Source of the DNA: Gerris lacustris
Taxonomy: Eukaryota > Arthropoda > Insecta > Hemiptera > Gerridae
Direction of reading: 5' to 3'
Length of the DNA stretch: 64,000 nucleotides
NCBI GenBank assembly: GCA_951217055.1
Contig: OX578278.1
Coordinates: forward strand, 36,725,688-36,789,687
Below are positions 11,734-22,974 of this stretch, in pieces. Made by a program: the position numbers and the translations under genes. Each line of letters opens with the position of its first letter. Position 1 is the stretch's first letter. The notes below the pieces were generated by a model that worked only from the letters and a program-made list of their open reading frames with translations, did no database searches and had not been told where the DNA came from.

Positions 11734-11784
11734 CCACTTATTGGTTACAGGGGACCTCAAAATGTGTATATAAATCTATCAAAG
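11734..11784 (-). repeat. Truncated satellite core
   Basis: The core runs from CCACTTATTGG to AAATCTATCAAA and then breaks directly into GGACAAAAAGGGGAC. The TATTAC/GTACGA modules are missing. The same breakpoint recurs at 29351-29400, so the deletion was copied with the higher-order repeat. Confidence 0.85.
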
Positions 11785-13565
11785 GACAAAAAGGGGACAA
11801 AAAGGGGACAAAAGGGGGCAAAAAGGGGACAAAAGGGGGCAAAAAGGGGACAAAAGGGGACAAAAAGGGGACAAAATGGGGACAAAAGGGGACAAAAAGG
11901 GGACTAAAAAGGGGACTAAAAAGGGGACTAAAAAGGGGACTAAAAAGGGGACTAAAAAGGGACTAAAAAGGGGACCAAAAAAGGGGACTGAAAAAAGGTA
12001 CTAAAAAAAGGTACTAAAAAAAGGTACTAAAAAAAGGTACTAAAAAAAGGTACTAAAAAAAGGTACTAAAAAAAAGTACTAAAAAAAGGTACTAAAAAAA
12101 GGTACTAAAAAAAGGTACTAAAAAAAAGGTACTAAAAAGTACAAGTACAAGTACAAGTACAAGTACTAGTACAAGTACTTGTACTAGAACAAGTACACCA
12201 CTTATTGGTTACAGGGGACCTCAAAATGTGTATATAAATCTATCAAAATATCACAATTAATTCTATTACTAGTAGTATTACTTAATAGTAGTATTACTTA
12301 ATAGTAATAGTAATAGTAATAGCAATAGTAATAGTAATAGCAATAGTACCAAGTACAAGTACAAGTACAAGTACAAGTACGAGTACGAGTACGTACAAGT
12401 ACGAGTACGTACAAGTACAAGTACGTACAAGTACAAGTACAAGTACGTACAAGTACAAGTACAAGTACGTACAAGTACAAGTACAAGTACGTACAAGTAC
12501 AAGTACAAGTACGTACAAGTACAAGAAAAAGGGGACTAAAAAGGGGACTAAAAAAAGGGACTTAAAAAAGAGACTAAAAAAGGGGACTAAAAAAGGGGCC
12601 TAAAAAAGGGGACTAAAAAGGGGGACTGAAAAGGGGGACTAAAAAAGGGGGATTAAAAAAGGGGACTAAAAAAGGGGACTAAAAGGGAACTAAAAAGGGG
12701 ACTAAAAAGGGGACTAAAAGGGGACTAAAAAGGGGACTAAAAAGGGAACTAAAAAGGGAACTAAAAAGGGGACCAAAAAAGGGGACCAAAAAAGGGGACT
12801 GAAAAAGGTACTAAAAAAAGGTACTAAAAAAAGGTAATAAAAAAAGGTACTAAAAAAAGGTAATAAAAAAATTTAATAAAAAAAGGTAATAAAAAGTACA
12901 AGTACAAGTACAAGTACAAGTACTAGTACAAGTACTAGTACTAGAACAAGTACACCACTTATTGGTTACAGGGGACCTCAAAATGTGTATATAAATCTAT
13001 CAAAATATCACAATTAATTCTATTACTAGTAGTATTACTTAATAGTAGTATTACTTAATAGTAATAGTAATAGTAATAGCAATAGTACCAAGTACAAGTA
13101 CAAGTACGAGTACGAGTACGTACAAGTACGTACAAGTACGAGTACGTACAAGTACAAGTACGTACAAGGGGACTTAAAAAAGGGGACAAAAAGGGGACTT
13201 AAAAAAGGGGACAAAAAGGGGACTAAAAAAGGGGACTAAAAAGGGGACTTAAAAATGGGGACAAAAGGGGACAAAGGGGGACAAAAGGGGACAAAAAGGG
13301 GACAAAAGGGGACAAAAAGGGGACAAACAGGGGACAAAAAGGGGACAAAAGGGGACAAAAAGGGGACAAAAAGGGGACAAAAGGGGACAAAAAAGGGGAC
13401 AAAAAAGGGGACAAAAAAGGGGACAAAAGGGGGACTTAAAAAAGGGGACAAAAAGGGGACTTAAAAAAGGGGACAAAAAGGGGACTTAAAAAGGGGACAA
13501 AAAGGGGACTTAAAAAAGGGGACAAAAAGGGGACTTAAAAAAGGGGACAAAAAGGGGACTAAAAA

Positions 13566-13633
13566 TCCAAAAAAAAAAAATTCAAAAAAAAAATAATTTT
13601 CTTTTTTTTGGATTTTTTTTCATATTTTATTTT

Positions 13634-13669
<36 letters not shown>

Positions 13670-13731
13670 TATTTTTTTATTATATTTTATTTTATTTATA
13701 TATATTTTTTTTTTGAATTTTTTTTTTTGGA
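13566..13731. repeat. A/T-rich foldback spacer S2 (minus to plus switch)
   Basis: It has the same structure as S1: an ATCC-A-run-TTC-A-run left arm, the inverse on the right, and CATATTTTATTTTTATGAT in the loop with a long T-run. It separates minus block 3 from plus block 4. Confidence 0.85.
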
Positions 13732-16213
13732 TTTTTAGTCCCCTTTTGTCCCTTTTTGTCCCCTTTTTGTCCCCTTTTGTCCCCTTTTTTGTCCCCTTTT
13801 GTCCCCTTTTTTGTCCCCTTTGTGTCCCCTTTTGTCCCCTTTTTGTCCCCTTTTGTCCCCTTTTTGTTCCCTTTTGGTCCCCTTTTGTCCCCTTTTTGTC
13901 CCCTTTTTTAAGTCCCCTTGTACGTACTTGTACTTGTACGTACTCGTACTTGTACGTACTCGTACTCGTACTTGTACTTGTACTTGGTACTATTGCTATT
14001 ACTATTACTATTACTATTAAGTAATACTACTATTAAGTAATACTACTAGTAATAGAATTAATTGTGATATTTTGATAGATTTATATACACATTTTGAGGT
14101 CCCCTGTAACCAATAAGTGGTGTACTTGTTCTAGTACTAGTACTTGTACTAGTACTTGTACTTGTACTTGTACTTGTACTTTTTATTACCTTTTTTTATA
14201 TACTATAAAAGGGTACTAAAAAAAGGTACTAAAAAAAGGTACTAAAAAAAGGTTCCCTTTTGTCCCCTTTTTGTCCCCTTTTGTCCCCTTTTTGTCCCCT
14301 TTTGTCCCCTTTTGTCCCCTTTTTTAAGTCCCCTTTTTAGTCCCCTTTTTTAGTCCCCTTTTTGTCCCCTTTTTGTCCCCTTTTTTAAGTCCCCTTGTAC
14401 GTACTTGTACTTGTACGTACTCGTACTCGTACTTGTACTTGTACTTGGTACTATTGCTATTACTATTACTATTACTATTAAGTAATACTACTATTAAGTA
14501 ATACTACTAGTAATAGAATTAATTGTGATATTTTGATAGATTTATATACACATTTTGAGGTCCCCTGTAACCAATAAGTGGTGTACTTGTTCTAGTACTA
14601 GTACTTGTAATAGTACTTGTACTTGTATTTGTACTTGTACTTTTTATTACCTTTTTTTATTACCTTTTTTTAGTACCTTTTTTTATTACCTTTTTTTATT
14701 ACCTTTTTTTAGTACCTTTTTTTAGTACCTTTTTCAGTCCCCTTTTTTGGTCCCCTTTTTTGGTCCCCTTTTTAGTTCCCTTTTTAGTCCCCCCCTTTTT
14801 AGTCCCCTTTTAGTCCCCTTTTTAGTCCCCTTTTTAGTTCCCTTTTAGTCCCCTTTTTTAGTCCCCTTTTTTAATCCCCCTTTTCAGTCCCCCTTTTTAG
14901 TCCCCTTTTTTAGGCCCCTTTTTTAGTCCCCTTTTTTAGTCTCTTTTTTAAGTCCCTTTTTTTAGTCCCCTTTTTAGTCCCCTTTTTCTTGTACTTGTAC
15001 GTACTTGTACTTGTACTTGTACGTACTTGTACTTGTACTTGTACATACTTGTACTTGTACTTGTACGTACTTGTACTTGTACGTACTCGTACTTGTACGT
15101 ACTCGTACTCGTACTTGTACTTGTACTTGTACTTGTACTTGGTACTATTGCTATTACTATTACTATTGCTATTACTATTACTATTACTATTAAGTAATAC
15201 TACTATTAAGTAATACTACTAGTAATAGAATTAATTGTGATATTTTGATAGATTTATATACACATTTTGAGGTCCCCTGTAACAATAAGTGGTGTACTTG
15301 TTCTAGTACTAGTACTTGTACTAGTACTTGTACTTGTACTTGTACTTGTACTTTTTAGTACCTTTTTTTTAGTACCTTTTTTTAGTACCTTTTTTTAGTA
15401 CCTTTTTTTAGTACCTTTTTTTAGTACCTTTTTTTAGTACCTTTTTTTAGTACCTTTTTTAGTACCTTTTTTTAGTACCTTTTTTAGTACCTTTTTTTAG
15501 TACCTTTTTTTAGTACCTTTTTTTAGTACCTTTTTTTAGTACCTTTTTTTAGTACCTTTTTTTAGTACCTTTTTTTAGTACCTTTTTTTAGTACCTTTTT
15601 TTAGTACCTTTTTTTAGTACCTTTTTTTAGTACCTTTTTTTAGTACCTTTTTTAGTACCTTTTTTAGTACCTTTTTTTAGTACCTTTTTTTAGTACCTTT
15701 TTTTAGTACCTTTTTTTAGTACCTTTTTTTAGTACCTTTTTTTAGTACCTTTTTTTAGTACCTTTTTTTAGTACCTTTTTTTAGTACCTTTTTTTAGTAC
15801 CTTTTTTCAGTCCCCTTTTTTGGTCAACTTTTTAGTCCCCTTTTTAGTCCCCTTTTTAGTCCCCTTTTTAGTCCCCTTTTTAGTCCCCTTTTTAGTCCCC
15901 TTTTTAGTCCCCTTTTTAGTCCCCTTTTTAGTCCCCTTTTTAGTCCCCTTTTTAGTCCCCTTTTTAGTCCCCCTTTTAGTCCCCTTTTTAGTCCCCTTTT
16001 TAGTCCCCTTTTTAGTCCCCATTAGTCCCATTTTTAGTCCCCTTTTTTAATCCCCCTTTTTAGTCCCCCTTTTCAGTCCCCTTTTTTAGTCCCCTTTTTA
16101 GTCCCCTTTTTCTTGTACTTGTACGTACTTGTACTTGTACGTACTTGTACTTGTACGTACTCGTACTTGTACGTACTCGTACTCGTACTCGTACTTGTAC
16201 TTGTACTTGTACT
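13732..16213 (+). repeat. Composite satellite, block 4 (plus polarity)
   Basis: Three cores (near 14098, 14559 and 15271). The third reads GTAACAATAAG, with one C lost from the usual GTAACCAATAAG. A TTTTTTTAGTACC array (15352-15806) and a TTTTTAGTCCCC array (15826-16040) follow. Block 8 (31323-33763) is a close direct copy about 17.6 kb downstream. Confidence 0.95.
15352..15806 (+). repeat. TTTTTTTAGTACC tandem array
   Basis: About 35 copies of the 13-mer in the reverse polarity to 8047-9592. It occupies the matching place in the mirror-image arm but is less than a third as long. Confidence 0.95.
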
Positions 16214-16307
16214 TGTACTATTACAAGTACTAGTACTAGTACTATTACAAGTACTAGTACTAGTACTATTACAAGAACTAGTACTAGTACAAGTAAAAGT
16301 ACTAGTA
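16214..16307. repeat. 24-bp-period junction module (plus to minus switch)
   Basis: Reverse complement of 7386-7479. The surrounding 16073-16384 is an apparently exact inverted copy of 7309-7620, as the conceptual translations of both are identical. Plus-polarity GTCCCC and GTAC hexamers lie to the left and a minus-polarity core to the right. Confidence 0.85.
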
Positions 16308-19300
16308 CTAGTACAAGTACAAGTACAAGTACAAGTACAAGTACTAGTACAAGTACACCACTTATTGGTTACAGGGGACCTCAAAATGTGTATATAAATC
16401 TATCAAAATATCAAAATTAATTCTATTACTAGTAGTATTACTTAATAGTAGTATTACTTAATAGTAATAGTAATAGCAATAGTAATAGTAATAGCAATAG
16501 TACCAAGTACAAGTACAAGTACAAGTACGAGTACGAGTACGAGTACGAGTACGAGTACGTACAAGTACGAGTACGTACAAGTACAAGTACGTACAAGTAC
16601 AAGTACGTACAAGTACAAGTACGTACAAGTACAAGTACGTACAAGTACAAGTACGTACAAGTACAAGTACGTACAAGTACAAGTACGTACAAGTACAAGT
16701 ACGTACAAGTACAAGAAAAAGGGGACTAAAAAGGGGACTAAAAAAGGGGACTTAAAAAAGGGACTAAAAAAGGGAACTAAAAAAGGGGACTGAAAAGGGG
16801 GACTAAAAAAGGGACTAAAAAAAGGGGGACTAAAAAAGGGGACAAAAAAGGGGACTAAAAAGGGGACTAAAAAGGGACTAAAAAAGGGAACTAAAAAAGG
16901 GGACCAAAAAAGGGGACCAAAAAAGGGGACTAAAAAAGGGGACTGAAAAAGGGGACTGAAAAAGGGGACTGAAAAAAGGTACTAAAAAAAGGTACTAAAA
17001 AAAGGTACTAAAAAAAGGTACTTAAAAAAGGTACTAAAAAAAGGTACTAAAAAGTACAAGTACAAGTACAAGTACTAGTACAAGTACTAGTACAAGTACT
17101 AGTACTAGTACTAGTACAAGTACTAGTACAAGTACTAGTACTAGTACAAGTACACCACTTATTGGTTACAGGGGACCTCAAAATGTGTATATAAATCTAT
17201 CAAAATATCAAAATTAATTCTATTACTAGTAGTATTACTTAATAGTAGTATTACTTAATAGTAATAGTAATAGCAATAGTAATAGTAATAGCAATAGTAC
17301 CAAGTACAAGTACAAGTACGAGTACGAGTACGAGTACGTACAAGTACGAGTACGTACAAGTACAAGTACGTACAAGTACAAGTACGTACAAGTACAAGAA
17401 AAAGGGGACTAAAAAGGGGACTAAAAAAGGGGACTTAAAAAAGGGACTAAAAAAGGGGACTGAAAAGGGGGACTAAAAAAGGGGACAAAAAAGGGGGACC
17501 AAAAAAGGGGACTGAAAAAGGGGACTGAAAAAGGGGACTGAAAAAAGGTACTAAAAAAAAGTACTAAAATGGGGTACTAAAAAAAGGTACTAAAAAAAGG
17601 TACTAAAAAAAAGGTACTAAAAAGTACAAGTACGTACAAGTACAAGAAAAAGGGGACTAAAAAGGGGACTAAAAAAGGGGACTTAAAAAAGGGACTAAAA
17701 AAGGGAACTAAAAAAGGGGACTGAAAGGGGGGACTAAAAAGGGGACTAAAAAAGGGGACAAAAAAGGGGACTAAAAAGGGGACTAAAAAGGGACTAAAAA
17801 AGGGAACTAAAAAGGGGGACCAAAAAAGGGGACCAAAAAAGGGGACCAAAAAAGGGGACTAAAAAGGGGACTGAAAAAGGGGACTGAAAAGGGGGACTGA
17901 AAAAAGGTACTAAAAAAAGGTACTAAAAAAAGGTACTAAAAAAGGTACTTAAAAAAGGTACTAAAAAAAGGTACTAAAAAGTACAAGTACAAGTACATGT
18001 ACTAGTACAAGTACTAGTACTAGTACAAGTACACCACTTATTGGTTACAGGGGACCTTAAAATGTGTATATAAATCTATCAAAATATCACAATTAATTCT
18101 ATTACTAGTAGTATTACTTAATAGTAGTATTACTTAATAGTAATAGTAATAGCAATAGTAATAGTAATAGCAATAGTACCAAGTACAAGTACAAGTACAA
18201 GTACAAGTACGAGTACGTACAAGTACAAGTACGTACAAGTACAAGTACGTACAAGTACAAGTACGTACAAGTACAAGAAAAAGGGGACTAAAAAGGGGAC
18301 TAAAAAAGGGGACTTAAAAAAGGGACTAAAAAAGGGGACTAAAAAAGGGGACTGAAAAAAGGTACTAAAAAAAGGTACTAAAAAAAGGTACTAAAAAAGG
18401 TACTAAAAAAAGGTACTAAAAAAAGGTACTAAAAAAGGTACTAAAAAAGGTACTAAAAAAAGGTACTAAAAAAAGGTACTAAAAAGGTACTAAAAAAAAG
18501 GTACTAAAAAGTACAAGTACAAGTACAAGTACAAGTACTAGTACAAGTACTAGTACTAGAACAAGTACACCACTTATTGGTTACAGGGGACCTCAAAATG
18601 TGTATATAAATCTATCAAAATATCACAATTAATTCTATTACTAGTAGTATTACTTAATAGTAGTATTACTTAATAGTAATAGTAATAGTAATAGCAATAG
18701 TAATAGTAATAGCAATAGTACCAAGTACAAGTACAAGTACAAGTACGAGTACGAGTACGTACAAGTACGAGTACGTACAAGTACAAGTACGTACAAGTAC
18801 AAGTACAAGTACGTACAAGTACAAGAAAAAGGGGACTAAAAAGGGGACTAAAAAAAGGGACTTAAAAAAGAGACTAAAAAAGGGGACTAAAAAAGGGGCC
18901 TAAAGAAGGGGACTAAAAAGGGGGACTGAAAAGGGGGACTAAAAAGGGGGATTAAAAAAGGGGACTAAAAAAGGGGACTAAAAGGGAACTAAAAAGGGGA
19001 CTAAAAAGGGGACTAAAAAGGGGACTAAAAAGGGAACTAAAAAGGGGACCAAAAAAGGGGACCAAAAAAGGGGACTGAAAAAGGTACTAAAAAAAGGTAC
19101 TAAAAAAAGGTAATAAAAAAAGGTACTAAAAAAGGTAATAAAAAAAGGTAATAAAAAGTACAAGTACAAGTACAAGTACAAGTACTAGTACAAGTACTAG
19201 TACTAGAACAAGTACACCACTTATTGGTTACAGGGGACCTCAAAATGTGTATATAAATCTATCAAAATATCACAATTAATTCTATTACTAGTAGTATTAC

Positions 19301-19835
19301 TTAATAGTAGTATTACTTAATAGTAATAGTAATAGTGTTAGCAATAGTACCAAGTACAAGTACAAGTACGAGTACGAGTACGTACAAGTACGAGTACGTA
19401 CAAGTACAAGTACGTACAAGGGGACTTAAAAAAGGGGACAAAAAGGGGACAAAAAGGGGACTTAAAAAAGGGGACAAAAAGGGGACTAAAAAAGGGGACT
19501 AAAAAGGGGACTTAAAAATGGGGACAAAAGGGGACAAAAGGGGACAAAAAGGGGACAAAAAGGAACAAAAAGGGGACAAAAAGGGGACTAAAAAAGGGGA
19601 CTAAAAAGGGGACTTAAAAATGGGGACAAAAGGGGACAAAAGGGGACAAAAGGGGACAAAAAGGGGACAAAAGGGGACAAAAAGGGGACAAAAAGGGGAC
19701 AAAAAGGGGACAAAAGGGGACAAAAAAGGGGACAAAAGGGGGACAAAAAGGGGACTTAAAAAGGGGGACAAAAAGGGGACTTAAAAAGGGGACAAAAAGG
19801 GGACTTAAAAAAGGGGACAAAAAGGGGACTAAAAA
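16308..19835 (-). repeat. Composite satellite, block 5 (minus polarity)
   Basis: Five cores (near 16358, 17154, 18034, 18570 and 19217). The block mirrors much of block 2. The core at 18034 shares the GACCTTAAAATG variant with the core at 4446. It ends in GGGGACAAAA units and spacer S3. Confidence 0.95.
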
Positions 19836-19996
19836 TCCAAAAAAAAAAAATTCAAAAAAAAAATAATTTTCTTTTTTTTGGATTTTTTTTCATATTTTAT
19901 TTTTATGATTTTTTTTTTTTTTTTTTTTTTTTAGTATTTTTTTATTATATTTTATTTTATTTATATATATTTTTTTTTTGAATTTTTTTTTTTGGA
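19836..19996. repeat. A/T-rich foldback spacer S3 (minus to plus switch)
   Basis: Same layout as S1 and S2, with a slightly shorter T-run. It lies 17.95 kb downstream of S1. Confidence 0.85.
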
Positions 19997-21090
19997 TTTT
20001 TAGTCCCCTTTTGTCCCTTTTTGTCCCCTTTTGTCCCCTTTTTGTCCCCTTTTGTCCCCTTTTTGTCCCCTTTTTGTCCCCTTTTTTAAGTCCCCTTGTA
20101 CGTACTTGTACTTGTACGTACTCGTACTTGTACGTACTCGTACTCGTACTTGTACTTGTACTTGGTACTATTGCTATTACTATTACTATTACTATTAAGT
20201 AATACTACTATTAAGTAATACTACTAGTAATAGAATTAATTGTGATATTTTATAGATTTATATACACATTTTGAGGTCCCCTGTAACCAATAAGTGGTGT
20301 ACTTGTTCTAGTACTAGTACTTGTAATAGTACTTGTACTTGTATTTGTACTTGTACTTTTTATTACCTTTTTTTATTACCTTTTTTTAGTACCTTTTTTT
20401 AGTACCTTTTTTTATTACCTTTTTTTATTACCTTTTTTTATTACCTTTTTTTAGTACCTTTTTTTAGTACCTTTTTCAGTCCCCTTTTTTGGTCCCCTTT
20501 TTTGGTCCCCTTTTTTGTTCCCTTCTTAGTCCCCTTTTTAGTCCCCTTTTAGTCCCCTTTTTAGTCCCCTTTTTAGTTCCCTTTTAGTCCCCTTTTTTAG
20601 TCCCCTTTTTTAATCCCCCTTTTCAGTCCCCCTTTTTAGTCCCCTTTTTTAGGCCCCTTTTTTAGTCCCCTTTTTTAGTCTCTTTTTTAAGTCCCTTTTT
20701 TTAGTCCCCTTTTTAGTCCCCTTTTTCTTGTACTTGTACGTACTTGTACTTGTACTTGTACGTACTTGTACTTGTACTTGTACGTACTTGTACTTGTACT
20801 TGTACGTACTTGTACTTGTACGTACTCGTACTTGTACGTACTCGTACTCGTACTTGTACTTGTACTTGTACTTGTACTTGGTACTATTGCTATTACTATT
20901 ACTATTGCTATTACTATTACTATTACTATTAAGTAATACTACTATTAAGTAATACTACTAGTAATAGAATTAATTGTGATATTTTGATAGATTTATATAC
21001 ACATTTTGAGGTCCCCTGTAACCAATAAGTGGTGTACTTGTTCTAGTACTAGTACTTGTACTAGTACTTGTACTTGTACTTGTACTTGTA

Positions 21091-21420
21091 CTTTTTAGTA
21101 CCTTTTTTTTAGTACCTTTTTTTAGTACCTTTTTTTAGTACCTTTTTTTAGTACCTTTTTTTAGTACCTTTTTTTAGTACCTTTTTTTAGTACCTTTTTT
21201 TAGTACCTTTTTTTAGTACCTTTTTTTAGTACCTTTTTTTAGTACCTTTTTTAGTACCTTTTTTTAGTACCTTTTTTTAGTACCTTTTTTTAGTACCTTT
21301 TTTTAGTACCTTTTTTTAGTACCTTTTTTTAGTACCTTTTTTTAGTACCTTTTTTTAGTACCTTTTTTTAGTACCTTTTTTAGTACCTTTTTTTAGTACC
21401 TTTTTTTAGTACCTTTTTTC
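21091..21420 (+). repeat. TTTTTTTAGTACC tandem array
   Basis: About 25 copies of the 13-mer, with two 12-base units. It is followed by TTTTTAGTCCCC 12-mers to about 21550. Confidence 0.95.
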
Positions 21421-22805
21421 AGTCCCCTTTTTTGGTCCCCTTTTTAGTCCCCTTTTTAGTCCCCTTTTTAGTCCCCTTTTTAGTCCCCTTTTTAGTCCCC
21501 TTTTTAGTCCCCTTTTAGTCCCCTTTTTAGTCCCCTTTTTAGTCCCCATTAGTCCCATTTTTAGTCCCCTTTTTTAATCCCCTTTTTTAATCCCCCTTTT
21601 TAGTCACCCTTTTCAGTCCCCTTTTTTAGTCCCCTTTTTAGTCCCCTTTTTCTTGTACTTGTACGTACTTGTACTTGTACGTACTCGTACTTGTACGTAC
21701 TCGTACTTGTACGTACTCGTACTTGTACGTACTCGTACTCGTACTCGTACTTGTACTTGTACTTGTACTTGTACTTGGTACTATTGCTATTACTATTACT
21801 ATTGCTATTACTATTACTATTAAGTAATTGTTGTCCCCTTTTTGTCCCCTTTTTTAAGTCCCCTTTTTGTCCCCTTTTTTAAGTCCCCTTTTTGTCCCCT
21901 TTTTTAAGTCCCCTTTTTTAAGTCCCCTTTTTGTCCCCTTTTTTAAGTCCCCTTTTTGTCCCCTTTTTTAAGTCCTCTTTTTGTCCCCTTTTTTAAGTCC
22001 CCTTTTTAGTCCCCTTTTTTAAGTCCCCTTTTTAGTCCCCTTTTTTAAGTCCCTTTTTGTCCCCCTTTTTAGTCCCCTTTTTTAGTCCCCTTTGTTAGTC
22101 TCTTTTTTAAGTCCCTTCTTTTAGTCCCCTTTTTAGTCCCCTTTTTCTTGTACTTGTACGTACTTGTACTTGTACGTACTTGTACTTGAACTTACTCGTA
22201 CTTGTACGTACTCGTACTCGTACTTGTACTTGTACTTGGTACTATTGCTATTTCTATTACTATTACTATTAAGTAATACTACTATTAAGTAATACTACTA
22301 GTAATAGAATTAATTGTGATATTTTGATAGATTTATATACACATTTTGAGGTCCCCTGTAACCAATAAGTGGTGTACTAGTTCTAGTACTAGTACTTGTA
22401 CTAGTACTTGTACTTGTACTTGTACTTGTACTTTTTATTACCTTTTTTTATTACCTTTTTTTAGTACCTTTTTTTAGTACCTTTTTCAGTCCCCTTTTTT
22501 GGTCCCCTTATTTGGTCCCCTTTTTAGTCCCCTTTTTAGTCCCCTTTTTAGTCCCCTTTTGTCCCCTTTTTGTCCCCTTTTTGTCCCCTTTTGTCTCATT
22601 TTTGTCCCCTTTTGTCCCCTTTTGTCCCCTTTTGTCCCCTTTTGTCCCCTTTTGTCCCCTTTTGTCCCCTTTTGTCCCCTTTTGTCCCCTTTTTGTCCCC
22701 TTTTTTAAGTCCCCTTTTTTAAGTCGCCTTTTAGTCCCTTTTTAGTCCCCTTTTTAGTCCCCTTTTTTTAGTCCCCTTTTTGTCCCCTTTTTAAGTCCCC
22801 TTTTT

Positions 22806-22879
22806 CATATTTTATTTTTATGATTTTTTTTTTTTTTTTTTTTTTTTTAGTATTTTTTTATTATATTTTATTTTATTTA

Positions 22880-22911
<32 letters not shown>

Positions 22912-22974
22912 AGTATTTTTTTATTATATTTTATTTTATTTATATATTTTTTTTTTTGAATTTTTTTTTTTGGA
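22806..22974 (+). repeat. Partial, internally duplicated A/T spacer S6 (no switch)
   Basis: This copy starts at CATATTTTATTTTTATGAT and so lacks the left arm of the foldback. The segment from the T-run through TTTATTATATTTTATTTTATT is present twice. Satellite polarity is plus on both sides. The same form recurs at 46020-46186. Loss of the left arm goes with loss of the polarity change. Confidence 0.8.

Larger units (their letters stand above)
7480..13565 (-). repeat. Composite satellite, block 3 (minus polarity)
   Basis: Cores near 9651, 10331, 10847, 11734 (truncated), 12198 and 12954. The block opens with a long GGGGACTAAAAA array followed by the longest GGTACTAAAAAAA array of the window. 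It ends with GGGGACAAAA and GGGGACTTAAAAAA units running into spacer S2. A small stretch at 10698-10770 has opposite polarity. Confidence 0.95.
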
